DNA of 64,000 bases from Erythrophleum ivorense. Taxonomy: Eukaryota > Streptophyta > Magnoliopsida > Fabales > Fabaceae. The DNA lies in contig JAIUCV010000230.1 in assembly GCA_026724425.1 (NCBI GenBank), forward strand, positions 744,001 to 808,000, in the 5' to 3' direction. How positions within the stretch are numbered: position 1 is the stretch's first letter; every line of letters starts with the position of its first letter. Below the pieces are notes generated by a model. It saw only the letters and a program-made list of their open reading frames with translations. It did no database searches and was not told where the DNA came from. Of this stretch, positions 31,890 to 44,149 are shown in pieces. The position numbers and the translations under genes are program-made.

Positions 31890-34800
31890 ATGAGACAAGT
31901 TCAAGAAATGGGACTAGAGTTCGTCAATGCCCTTAATGCTGCTGCAGCTGCTGAGGTATTTGTTGGCGTTTCTGTGATTTTATGAATATCTTCCTTTTGG
32001 ATTATATCTGTACTTTTTTATTCTGATTTGTTCAAAACATTTCTTTTTGGCTTCTAATACTGCTTTATAAAGAAACTTTCATTTTATGGTTCTTTCACAG
32101 TGGAAATAGTTCCTTCGGTGTTTGTAACTTGTGAAGAAATATGGATAATTATGTATTGATAATTGTATCTTTTGTTTTTCCATTTGAGTTGAATGTGATA
32201 CTTTAACTGCATCACTCCCTTATAGTTATGTTGAAGCCATAGCTAACTTTACAGAGTGAATGTGCTAAACTGAGGAGAATGCTGGAAGAGGAGCGAAAAC
32301 TTGTCCAAAGGCTTAAACAAGAGAAAGAAGATGAGGCACAAATGGCCAAGAGAAAAATTGAAAAGATAAGTCAACGATTAGCCGAGGCTCGAAAAGATGT
32401 TCAGTACGCTACAACTAGAGCTGATGTTGCTGAGGTTTTGGCCAGTCTTGGTTTTTCCCCTTTGATTTCATAATATTTACCTCTCATATTTCAGACACAT
32501 TTACAAGGACTTTTGATCGATGTGATAACCAAAATACAGGATTCTTGTTTTGTGATTTTAAAATCGTGACAATATTAATACTAACAAGGCTGCATGATGA
32601 GAAATTTTGTTTGCGCACCACTTCTAAATTTAAGATTTCCAAAACTAATATTACTTTATATCGGTCATTTGCATTTTACCCATAAGTAATCTCCTCTCCA
32701 AATGATTCCATGTATTTATGTGGAGTAATTATAGTAATATATTATGTGTACTTAGAGAATTATTTAGGATAGATTGAAGTACTTAAGTAGCTATTAATTG
32801 GTAACTTTTATTTTTATAAGAATGAATGGATTAAGGTGAAGAGAGAGTTACAAGAGGAGCGAGAGCTTGTGCAATTGCCAAAGCCGGAAAGTGAGGAGAC
32901 AAGACAAACTGCAATTAGACAAGTTGAAGAGAAGGGACTAGAGTTAGCCAATGCCCTTAATGCTGCTGCAATTGCTGAGGTATTTCTTGGTGCTTCTGTT
33001 ATTTTCTTTATATATTTCTTTTAGTTTATTTCCTCCTTATAAAATGATTCTTATTCTAGATAAAGTTTTTAATGAAAGTTTTTTTAATTTGTATTTGCAA
33101 AAACTCTATAATAAAGAAGCAGTTAGTGTTTGACCAAATTATCTTGTAAGTGCTTTTATCAATTATTAATATTTGGTTAGTTATTTAAAAAAGTACTTTT
33201 ACTGTTAAGTCATAAATAAAGACATACTTAAAAGAAGTATATGGTTGGATTTTATCTGTACTTTTATTTTTTGATTTTGTTCAAAAGATTTTTTTTTTCT
33301 GTTTCTAATATTGCTCTATAAGGCTACTCTAATTTTATGCTTCTTTCAGAGTGGAAAATTTGACCCTTCTATAAATTAAAAGCAAATTTATTCGTTATCA
33401 AACACATAAAAAAATATAAATATAAATAAATGAAAAAATATTTTTATTTCTCTTTCATAGTTGGGCCAAACACACTATAATTATGTGGTTTGTGATTTTA
33501 TAAAGACTGATGCTGCATTTGAAAATAATTTGAATTTTGAGTTTGTTTTCTTTATATTAAAAACTACACACTTAGATTTAACAAAATTTATAAAATGATG
33601 AAAGTAATGCTACTCTAATATTAGTTCCTTCGGTGCTTGTAATTTGTGAATAGATATGGATACCAATTTATTGATGACTGAGTTTTTGTTTTTCCATTTG
33701 AGTTGAATGTGACACTTTAACTATATCACTCCCTCACTGTTATGTTGAAGCCATAGCTGACTTTACAGAGTGAATGTGATAAACTGAGGATAATGCTGGA
33801 AGAAGAGAAAAAACTTGTCCAAAGGCTTAAACTTGAGAAAGATGATGAGGCACAACTGGCCAAGAGACAAATTGAAGAGATAGGTCAAGAATTAGCCAAT
33901 GCTCAAAAAAATGTTGAGTATGCTACAACTAGAGCTGATGTTGCTGAGGTACTAGCTGTGTTGGTATTTTTCCTTTATTTTATAATATTTATCTATCATT
34001 TTTCAGACAAATTAAGAAGATAAACAAATTTACAAGAAATTGTGATCAATGTGAAAAGCAAAATACAGGATTCTTTTTTGTGATTTTAAAACTATGATAA
34101 TATTTTTACAAACAAGGCTGAATAATAAGGAGTTTTTGGTTTGTGCACGATAAGGATATGGTAGGAATGATGATCTGCTTCAATGGAAAGGAATTTTGTG
34201 GAATGGAAAGCCAAGGACATGTCACTGTGTTTGTTAGGTTGAGGTGTGAGCTTGCATAAGGCCGTTATGGAGGGCTCCTTTCTCTTACTGTGTTATTTTC
34301 CTATGAGAAGGGAGCTGTAGCCATTAAGGAGGGATAAGAATATTCTTGATGATTTGGGTGCAAAAGCCGGTGTAGTTCCTTCCTGACTCAAAGAGGAAGA
34401 ATAGTGTTCTCTTTTAGTTTCATTTTTCTCTCTATCACCATCTGTTTTTAATACATTATAAAGAAATTGTTTTATACTTCTTTTCCCATGTTCTTTCCCT
34501 CTTTGCATTTGGTTTGTGCGTCTCTTATAGGTTAGATCCTAGCAATTGGTGCTTTCAATAATTTTCGGGACAAAATGAATGAAGATATGGTGGCCATCAA
34601 AGATAAGTTCATTCAGATGAGGGCCAGTATGGATTGGACAGAGTCAAGGATGCAAACCATCAAGGCAATGTTACTACAATTATTCTACTGCAAGGTGATG
34701 CCATTGTTGGTTCTCATGAGTTATAAATTTTGCAGCAGCAGGATAACTAGAAAAATGAACAGAATTCTTGTATACGGGTGCTGAAATTGGATGGTTCAGC

Positions 34801-37800
34801 AGTTATTTCAACTGTTACAGATTGCTTGAGTTCCGTGTCAGAGTTTGCTAACCAAGAAGTTGCTGAAATTTGCTTGGAATACCATGGTTGATGTCTTTGC
34901 AACTGTCATCATCTTTTCTTTTCTTTTTTTTCTTTTCTGGGGGTGTTTTTTTTTGTGGAGGGGGGGGGGGTGGAATGCAACTTTCATCTTTAAATCAGCT
35001 ACATTTGGATAGAAGACACATTACTGTCAAATTGTGCAGATGGCTTTATTGTGGGAGCAAAACTGATGACAGTGTCCATGACTTATAATCAGTATTTCAT
35101 TGCTCCTGATCTTGAACATAAGCTTGCCAATAAAATTATTGATGAGGCCGTTTAGTTTTGCTTTTGATCCTGGAGGAATTGACTACTCTGATGATGAGGT
35201 GTATGCCATTTTGAGGGGGCATCAGTTTGTTGCAGGACTTCCAAGGTTTAGCTTGAAATCGAAGAGCTAATTGAGGAGATTAAAAGGAAAAAAAAAGGAA
35301 AATGAGAAAAGATGAGAAGGGACTCAGGCGTAAGAGAATAGAAAGAAAGGCTAAAATAGAGAGCAGAGAGGGAGAACAGAGAAGAGACTAAGAGGGGGAA
35401 AAAAAGTGAGAGGGAGATGCACAAGCTTCCACTGAAGATTCAGGCAGAAGTGAAAAAAGCAAGAAGAAACAGAATAGAACGAAGACAGGGTCCTGAACAG
35501 AAAAACAAGGGATGCCTGGTGACACATAGCAGCTATATGTAGGAAGACATTTTCTGTTCTCTCAGATGTGGCAAATAATGTGTCTTCCTCCTTACCAATT
35601 TGGTCTTTACTTGTTAAGGTGGCAAGTTGATGCCCAGAAACCTGCTTTTTACTTGTTAAAGGTCTCGTTGTTTCTTTTTGCTCTAATAGGAAGGAATTTG
35701 TAGTGGCTGGTGGTTCTCTGTTTTTTATTTTTCTTGGAGGCAAGACAAGGTTATAACATTTGTTTCTTTTAATTTTGTTGAGTATCTAGCTCAACCTTGA
35801 GGACAAGGTTGATTTTCTTTTTCTGGCCAATGGACAAGGTTGATTTGTATGGAGGAATAATGATAGGAATATGGTGGGAATGATGATCAGCTTGCATGGG
35901 AAGAAAATATGAAGAATGTAGCAGGGACTATGTGTCAGCTAGGTCGAGGTGTGAGCTGGCATAAGGTTGTAATCAAGGGTGCCTTTCTGTTACCGTGTTA
36001 ATTTCCTCTGAGAAGGGGCTGCAGACATTAGGGAGGGATGGAGAAGTATATTCTTGATTATTTGGGTGTAAAAGCCTGCGGAGTTCCTTCCTGACTCAAA
36101 GAGGATTAGCTGTCTGTTTTAGTTTCATTTTTCTCTCTATCACCTTCTGTTTTCATTATATTTACTATATGAAAGTTGTTTTGTACCTCTTTCCCTGTTT
36201 TTTCCTTCTTGCATTTGTATTGTGCTTCTTTGATGGGCTGATCCTAGCAGTGTTTTATATCTGTCATTTGGATTTTACCCATAACTAACTCTCCTTTCTA
36301 AATGATTCTATTTATTGATGAGGAGCAATTATAATAATATATTATGTGTAAAAGAATTGTTTAGGTTGTATTGAAGCACTTTAAGTGGCTATTAATTGGT
36401 AACTTTTATGTTTAGAATGAATGGATTAAGGTGAAGAGAGAGTTGCAAGAAGAGAAAGAGCTTGTGCAATTGCTAAAGCCGGAATGTGAGACAAGACAAA
36501 GTGCCAAGAGACAAGTTGAAGAAAAGGAACTAGAGTTAGCCAATGCCCTTAATGCTTCTGCAATTGCTGAGGTATTTCTTGGTGTTTCTGTTATTTTATT
36601 TATATATTCCTTTTGGTTTGTCTCCCTCATTTAATAATGTATGTTATCTTAGTCTGCATAAACTTTTAAAAGAAATTTTCTTACTAATATTTCCAAAAAC
36701 TCTAATAAAGAAGCATTTGGCCAAATTATCTTATAAATGCTTTTATCAATGATTAATATTTGTTCAATTATTTAATTTTTTTAGAACCTCGTTAAATTTT
36801 CAAAACCCTTAGAAAAGAAGGGATGTATACTTAAAAGAAGTATATGGTTGGATTATATCTGTAGTTTTTTATTCTTTATTTTGTTTATCGGAAAATTATT
36901 TTTCCCCCCTGCTTTGTAAGAAAACTCTTTAACTTTATGCTTCTCTCCTGCAGTGGAAAATTTGATCTTTCCATAATTTTAAAGCAAATGTATGCATTGA
37001 TCAAATACATAGAAAAATTTAGAGAAAAAAAAAGGGTTTTTTCTTCTCTTTCATACTTAGGGCAAACACACTGTAATTATGTGGCTAGTGATTTTATAGA
37101 GTAGGGCTATGTTTGAAAATAATGTGATTTTTATGTTGGTTTTCTTTAAAAAAAAATGAAAACAAAAAACTGCAAATTTTGATTCATCAACATTTATAAA
37201 AAATTACTCTAATGTTAGTTGCTTTGGTGTTTGTAATCTGTGAAGAAATATGGTTAATTATTTATTGATTTTTTTCCCCCATTTGAGTTGAATGTGACAC
37301 TTAAATTGTATCACTCTCTTACTGTTATGTTGAAGCCATAGCTAATTTTACAGCGTGAATGTGCTAAACTGAAGAGAATGCTGGAAGAAGAGCAAAAACT
37401 TGTCCAAAGGCTTAAACTTGAGAAAGATGATGAGGCACAACTGGCCAAGACGCAAATTGAAGAGATAGTTCAAAAATTAGACTATGCTCGGAAAGATGCT
37501 GAGTTAGCTCGAAAAGATGCTGATGTTGCTGAGGTACTAACTGTGTTGGTATTCTTTTTCCCTTTAACTTTATAATATTTATCTATCATGTTTTAGACAA
37601 ATTAACAATATGAACTAATTTTTGTGGAACTGTGATCAATGTGATAACAAATTACAGGGTTTTTTTTTTTAAATTTTAAAATTGCGACAATATTATTGCT
37701 AACAAGGCTTGATGATAAGAATTTTTTATAGTTTGTGCACAGCTCCTTAATCTGAAATTTCTAGAATTAATATTACATTTCATCTGTCATTTGAATTTTA

Positions 37801-40800
37801 CCTGTAACTAAATCCCCTCTGCAAATGATTATATATACTGACGTGGAGCAATTACAATAGAATATTATGTGTACTTAAAGAATTGTTTAGGATTGGTTGA
37901 ATCACTTAAATGGGTATTAATTGGTAACTTTTGTATTTAGAATGAATGGATTAAGGTGAAGAAAGAGTTGAAGGAAAAGGTAGAGCTTGTCAAATTGCTA
38001 AAGTTGGAATGTCAAGAGATAAGACAAGATGCCATGAGACGAGCTGAAGAGAAGGGACTAGAGTTAGCGAATGCCCTTAATGCTTCTGCAATTGCTGAGG
38101 TATTTGTTGGTGCTTCTTTTATTTCATTTATATATTCCTTTTAATTTGTCTCCATCCTTTAAAAAAAAATGTCTTATTCTCGATAAATTTTTAGAGAAAA
38201 ATTTTTATCAAGTATTTGCAAAAACTCTGTAATAAAGCAGTTAGAGTTAGTGTTTGACCAAATTAACCTATAAGCGTTTTTAACAATGATTAATACTTGG
38301 TTAATTGTTTTGAAAAGTACTTTTTACTGCTAAATCACTAAAAAAGACATACTTAAAACTAAAAGAAGTATATAATTGGATTATATTTGTACTTTTGTTA
38401 TTTTGATTTTATCCAAAAGAGTTTTTCTTCTTCTTTTTTTCATGTTTTTGATACTGGTTTATTAGAAAATTCTGATTTTATGGTTCGCTCCCACAGTAGT
38501 AAATTTAATCCTTCTATAATTTTGAAGCAATTATATGCCTTGATCAAACACTTAAAAATTAAAAGAAAAATAAACATTTTTTCCCTTGTCTTTAGTAGTT
38601 AGGCCAAACATCCTATAGTGATTTTATAAAGAGTGAGGCTACATTTGAAAATAATGTGATATTTATGTTTTTTTTTTCCTTGTGTTTTTTGTTTTTCTGT
38701 TTGAGTCGAATGTGACACTTTAACTATATGACTCCATTACTGTTATGTTGAAGCTTTAGCTACTTTTACAGAGTGAATGTGCTAAATTGAAAAGAACGTT
38801 GGAAGAAGAGCAAAACCTTGTCGAAAGCCTTAAAGTTGAGAAAGAGGATGACGCATTACTGGCCAAGAGACAAATTGAAGAGATAGGTCAAGAATTAGAT
38901 GATGCTCGAAAAAATGCTGAATATGCTCGAAACGATGCTGACATTGCTGAGGTACTAATTGTGTTGGTTATTTTTTCCCCTTAATTTTATAAAATTTATT
39001 TATCATATTTTAGACAAATTAACAATATGAACTAATTTACGTAAACTGTGATTAATGTGATATCAAAATATAGGATTCATTTTTGTAATTTTAAAATTGT
39101 GACAATATTATTACTAACAGGGCTAAATGATAAGAAGTTTTTACTTTGTGCCCAGCTCCTTAATCTAAGATTTCCAAAATTAATATTACATTTTATCTCG
39201 TTTAAATTTTACTTGTAACTAAGTCCCCTCTGCAAATGATTATATACATTGACATGGAGCAATTATAATAAAATATTATGTGTACTTAAAGAATTGTTTA
39301 AGATGAGTTGAAACACTTAAATGGCTATTAATTGGTAACTTCTATATTTAGAACGAATGGATCAAGGTGAAGAGAGAGTTGAAGGAAAAGGAAGAGCTTG
39401 TCAAATTGCTAAAATTGGAAATTCAGGAGACAAAACAAGGTGCCATGAGACAAGTTGAAGAGATAAGTCAAGAATTAGCCAATGCTCGAAAAAATGCTGA
39501 GTATGCTCGAAAGGATGCTGACCTTGCTGAGGTACTAAATCTGTTGGTATTTTTTCCCCTTAATTTTGTAATATTTGTCTATCATATTTTAGACAAATTA
39601 ACAATATGAACTAAATTATGTGGAATTGTGATCAATGTAATAACAAAATACAGGATTCTTTTTGTAATTTTAAAATTATGACAATATTATTAATAACAAT
39701 GCTGAAAGATAAGAAATTTAGTTTTGTACTGCTCCTAAATTTAAGATAGTCAAAATTAATATTACTTCATATTTGTCTTTGAATTTTACCAAAAACTAAA
39801 TCTTCTCACCAAATAATTTTTGCTATTGATTAGAGCAGTTATAATAATATATTATGTGTACTTTAAAGAATTTTTTAGGATGGATTGAAGCGTTTTAAGT
39901 GACTATTAATTTGTAACTTTCTGTGATTAGAATGAATGGATTAAGGTGAAGAAAGAGTTGCAAGAAAAACTTGAGCTTGTGCAATTGCTAAAGCTGGATT
40001 GTGAGGAGACAAGAGAAAATGCCATGAGACAAGTTGAAGAAAAAGAACTAGAGTTAGCCGATGCCCTTGATGCTGCTGCAAGTGCAGCATCGAGTTCTGC
40101 TGCTGCTGAGGTATTTATGAGTGCTTATGTTTTATTAATATGTTCCTTCCAGCTTGTCTGCCAAATGTAACTTATTCTAATGAACTTATTAAAAAAGAAA
40201 AATTTAGCAGATCTGACTTACAAAAACAAACTAAACTGATCATACATTGTCATTAGTTAAATTTTTCAATAAAATTCACATATGATATGCTTATATGTTT
40301 ATCCATAATTAGCTTAATATACATATCTTTTGTATAGTGAATCTATCTAATAACTTCATCGGTTCTTATCCTGGTTTATCCCTCAGGGAAAACACTTTGA
40401 TTTTGAGGAGGAAATCAAATCTTCATTTGATAAGGAATATTTTGCTTTGTATGAATATTATTTCTTCCCCACTTTGTGCGTGCCTGGCTTATTTGAAAGT
40501 CAAGGGCAGCATCTTTCTGATTGTTTTGAGGGAAATCATACAACTGCTATCTGTAACATTTACAATTTTTGACTAAGATGAATGCAATATACAATAGGAC
40601 AAAACTTACATATAATTTTTTAAATTTTTGTTATCAAGTACTTCAATAAAAGTTTACAACTTGATATCATATGGTTGAGTTATCTAAAAAATGTTTCTCT
40701 ACATGTTATATTTTTATTTGAAAATCTGGTAACAAACATTTAAAGAACTTTACCTGAGTTTTGTCTTATGCAATACGCAACTGTTGACTAAAATGAATAC

Positions 40801-41264
40801 TAAGGATGATGTCCATCTAGCTCTTTGTTCATAAATATTGCAGTAGGTGTTTTGATTAGGGACATTTCTACATTGTATTTTGAAGGACATTGTTATCTAA
40901 CGTAAATTGGTCTCTGCAAAGATTAATCAAATAGTAAACTACATGGGATTATATCTTGTATGTGCAGCTTTGTTAACTTGAACTTGACACTCTGCAATGC
41001 TAAATGCAAACTAAAAGAATGCATTTACAATGATATGCAGGATTGTGCAATTTGCCTGAGCAATGAAAAGGATATGGCCTTTGGATGTGGACACATGGTA
41101 ATAACTCTACCCGAGAGATTTCACTGCTTTTCCTCTTGCATAATGAGAATGATGATTATTAAGTGATTATGATGCAGGCTTGCAAAGACTGCGGGGAGAT
41201 GCTGTCCTTCTGTCATATATGTCGGGAGGGGATAACCCATCGTATCAAGTTATTTCCTGGGTGA
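31890..41264 (+). CDS. Unit D: long coiled-coil RING protein without MYND finger, about 590 aa
   Basis: Proposed exons: 31804-31955 (translation from the ATG at 31890), 32255-32434, 32821-32979, 33769-33948, 36416-36571, 37354-37533, 37941-38099, 38772-38951, 39352-39531, 39931-40110, then RING exons 41041-41097 and 41178-41264 (TGA). All internal exons are open and phase 0 at both ends. They alternate between type D (52-60 codons, beginning N-E-W-I-K-V-K) and type C (60 codons, beginning S/R-E-C-x-K-L), giving a continuous coiled coil of about 540 residues. The RING keeps all eight ligands, ending C-H-I-C-R...L-F-P-G. There is no MYND finger, no membrane segment and no UBP-like part. The start is uncertain: the first exon has lost seven bases compared with its relatives. 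An E3 ligase role is inferred from the RING alone. Confidence 0.68.
34148..34544 (+). repeat. Left LTR of the non-autonomous element
   Basis: Aligned to 35,861-36,249 along its whole length, with numerous substitutions. It starts CGATAAGG where the right copy has TGATAGG. Confidence 0.8.
35861..36249 (+). repeat. Right LTR of the non-autonomous element
   Basis: It starts TGATAGGAATATGG directly after the purine tract and ends GATCCTAGCA before the resumed intron sequence. Confidence 0.8.
39352..39531 (+). CDS. Unit D hybrid coiled-coil exon (type D start, type C end)
   Basis: The first 38 or so codons follow type D (N-E-W-I-K-V-K-R-E-L...M-R-Q-V-E-E). The rest follows type C (I-S-Q-E-L-A-N-A-R-K-N-A-E-Y-A-R...D-L-A-E) and ends with the type C donor GTACTA. 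It has the 60-codon length of type C. This is the expected product of unequal recombination inside related exons, with the intervening intron and half-exons removed and the frame kept. Confidence 0.75.
40387..40434 (+). pseudogene. Unit D 16-codon exon with lost donor
   Basis: Homologous to unit B exon 24398-24445, with a good acceptor (CCTCAG). The donor GTATAT has become GAATAT. Because the exon is phase 0 on both sides, skipping it leaves the coiled coil and RING in frame. Reading through instead gives a stop at about 40,573. In unit E the same donor is also lost (CCATAT). Confidence 0.6.
41041..41264 (+). CDS. Unit D RING exons, intact
   Basis: Exon 41041-41097 gives D-C-A-I-C...D-M-A-F-G-C-G-H-M. 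Exon 41178-41264 gives A-C-K-D-C-G...C-H-I-C-R...I-K-L-F-P-G-stop. The eight ligands C-x2-C, C-x-H, C-x2-C and C-x2-C are all present. The usual Pro between the last two Cys is His. Confidence 0.8.
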
Positions 41265-44149
41265 CTGTGGGTATGTTTGGATTTAGGAGAATGGATGAAG
41301 AGAGAAAGAAACAGAAGGTTTAATTTAGGCGTTGTCCTTTAGCTTCAAATTAAACCTAGCTTTCTCATCCATTCTCCTCATTTTGTCATTGTGTCTGTAT
41401 CACTAATGTGTCAAAAGTAACCTTGCTAGTGTGCTATAAAGGCGATGCAATGTGGATGGATTGTGTTTTATTTCATATCAGAAGGATACAATCTATGAGA
41501 TGATGAGATTAAGTAATCAAAAAATTCAAACAGTTTGAAATCAGAGCCACAGTGACATTAAGAACTGTAAGTTCAAGTTGAACCCTATATACCATAGTAA
41601 ATTCAAGTTGATCTAAAATAAATGATTTTAGATCATGCTTAGAAGAATTTGGACAATTTTAACGGGATAAATTTCTCTTGGCCACTGTATAATCAAGTAC
41701 ATTGGTGTTTCTCCAGAATTTGTCTTCGCTCTCCCTTTTTTCACTCAAATCAATTGAATGTCTCGTTTAGTTAGTTCCATACCTTGTACATTCCAAGAAG
41801 GGGCGGCAATGGATATCTATGATTCATAATTTGCTCAATCTGTCCATTAAATTTTCTGTCCACCAAAAATTTTGGATTCAACAAATTTTTAATGGATGAA
41901 TGTGGATCGATCTATTAGATCATAAATATTTACTGCATATATATGGATGCATATTTGTATAAGCCCTCACAAACACATCTGCATATGAATACAAATACAT
42001 ATATATATATATATATATATACGGACACATATTTGTAAGAGCACTCAGATTTTACATGGCTACACATGTACATGCATTTTTTAGCTTTTTTTTTAATAAA
42101 AACTAAAAGAATATCAAAGATGCTGCTCTAAAACGCAAGAAGTATATTTTGTAAACAAAAATTATCAAGCATAAACTTATAATATTAATAAGTATTAATT
42201 TATATATTCTAATACAATATTTAAGTAATAGGAGGATGGATGAATACTTGTCTACAAAAAGAGTCATGGATAAATTTGAATTATCTAAAAAGTTTTTTAT
42301 TGAATTTTGGGCAGGTCAAGCAAAGTTTGATTCACCCATTACAATCTGATCTAGAAGCTACTCAGTTGCCACCCTTAATCTCAGGCAAACTCCGTTCCTC
42401 CTTGCACAGTCAAGATCGAACGACAATGGACCTAATGTAATGGGTGTGAATCCTTCAAATTTTAGCTTTTAACTTCTTTTGTAAAATTAAAGAGATAAAT
42501 ATAAGATGAGAAGAAAAAATGTGTAAGAATGTATGAGCTCACACCTCTATCTTACACATTTTTTTCTTCTTATCTTATATTTATCTCTCTTAAACTTTAT
42601 AAAAAAATTTATAATAAAAAATTTTATAGGATTCAAACTAAAATAGAGTTGGGCGCCTTCACCAAGAAGAGAATTGTATCTTCCAAGTACTCTAGAGCTA
42701 TGGGAAGTAAGGAAGACTTTTATGAATATGGAATCACTTTCTCAATGTTGTGAAAAACCTGCGAGTGTATAATCCAAACAAGTAATACAAAATTAAGTCT
42801 CAAGTCATCCCACAAGGAAGATAAATCAATTATCAATTTTTTATATTACTCTTATTATTTAGAAAATCTGCTAATTTAAATTAAAGAAATTGAAAGTTGA
42901 AGACGAGCTAAATTCACAAAAATAAATACTGAACTATCTATGGATAAAAACTTTGAGATTTGGATTTCAATGTCACTTTTTAATAATGAATAAGTTTAAC
43001 TCATGTAATTTATTTTCATCTTAATTAATAGTTGATTCTTTAAAATATGTGAAATTTCTTCTCAAGATAAATCACATATATCTATACTAAGCTTACATTT
43101 ACTCTTATGATTGTATGTTTTAACATAAATCTTTTAAGCTTTATGAACTTTAGGGTATCCCTGTATATAGCAACTTGGTATGCATGCAAGTTATAATCTA
43201 CCTAAGTTAGATTACTATCTTTAGAACACCTATGCCTAAATTTATTATTCAAGTAATCCTTTATAGTGATTCACCTTTCAGCCATTCTTACTACAAATCT
43301 GATTTCACAAATAAATGGCCACCAAATTATAAAATGAATTATAAACTAAATAATAAATTAATTCGATTATTATATGAGTATCTCAAATTTAAACAAAATC
43401 AGTAAATATATCCATTCAAATCCCAAACTGAAGGGTTTAGCTACTCATAATTAAGAACGAAGACATAAGCTTCAAATAAATCAAATCCATGCTAAAAGAA
43501 AAGAAAAACTAGAAATAAAGGAAAACTATGAAGACGGCATAGCAATATTCAAATAGAAACTTTTATTCTCTTAGGTGTCAATTAAGATCTCTAAAGCTCT
43601 CCTAATTTTGTTAAGTATTGTCAAGAGTGCGACTCGAAATGTTTTTTTACTCATCTCTACTTTAAGGTTTTTCTCAAAACTTTCTAAAAATGCCCCTGAC
43701 TTTCCAAAAACATATTTTTGTTGACACACATGGCTAAGTCATGTTATTTTGCCCAATTACACATCCTAGCTATGTAATACATTGTCTCTATGTTAACTTT
43801 ATATTCCAAGTTACACGAACATATAAATTCACACAAGGGGCTTGTGTAACACACTGGGTTGCTCTGTTTCTGCACTTCTTAACATTCACACAATTGTGCT
43901 ATTTAACACATCTTACTCATGTTATACATTAACTATTTGCCTTGTTTTGCTAAAAATCCTTCACTTTTCTATTCCATCCACTTCTAATCAAAACACATGG
44001 AAAATGCATAAGAGCTCATGTTTTATAGATCGAAAATGAAATATAGTTAGGTAAAGAATGTAAAAACTAGACTTATAACTTAGCTACTCCTAGAGATTTA
44101 GTCCACCTTTCCTCATTTTTTTTTACCAATTACCATTTCTTCAAAAATA
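41265..44149. other. Intergenic, 3' flank of unit D then unassigned sequence
   Basis: Up to about 41,780 this is the family 3' flank (compare 25,390-25,830). The remainder is AT-rich with an (AT)n run at 42,000-42,021 and a strong hairpin at 42,448-42,634. From about 42,770 to 44,000 the sequence is less AT-biased but shows no convincing protein match on either strand; it may be a decayed retroelement. Confidence 0.45.
42448..42634. repeat. Near-perfect foldback (about 80-nt arms)
   Basis: The arm 42,487-42,528 pairs with 42,550-42,593 with only two 1-base bulges and one G:T-type mismatch. Weaker pairing continues out to GAATCCT at 42,448 and AGGATTC ending at 42,634. The loop is about 21 bases. 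It could be a foldback MITE or a hairpin RNA source; no coding sense. Confidence 0.75.

Larger units (their letters stand above)
34148..36249 (+). mobile_element. Non-autonomous LTR retrotransposon (about 2.1 kb) in an intron of unit D
   Basis: Two direct repeats of about 390 bp (34,148-34,544 and 35,861-36,249) share long stretches, such as GAGTTCCTTCCTGACTCAAAG-like and TTTCATTTTTCTCTCTATCACC-like blocks, and end GATCCTAGCA. A TGG-containing candidate primer site (ATTGGTGCTTTC) follows the first, and a purine-rich tract (GGAGGAATAA) precedes the second. The 1.3-kb interior has only a short gag-like start (ATG at 34,575, charged helical) and no polymerase. The usual TG start has become CG in the left LTR. 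Compared with the introns of sister units, about 45 bases of host DNA are missing, and the flanks read GTGCA and GTGTT. Confidence 0.75.

Noticed and set aside
34960..34972. Run of G
   Set aside because: Homopolymer inside the LTR element interior; no function apparent.
35351..35743. Minus-strand open frame of 130 codons inside the LTR element
   Set aside because: It comes from a purine-rich stretch read on the other strand, with no recognisable protein.
43741..44039. Two overlapping open frames before the viral relic
   Set aside because: Short, no domain, no homologue in the window.
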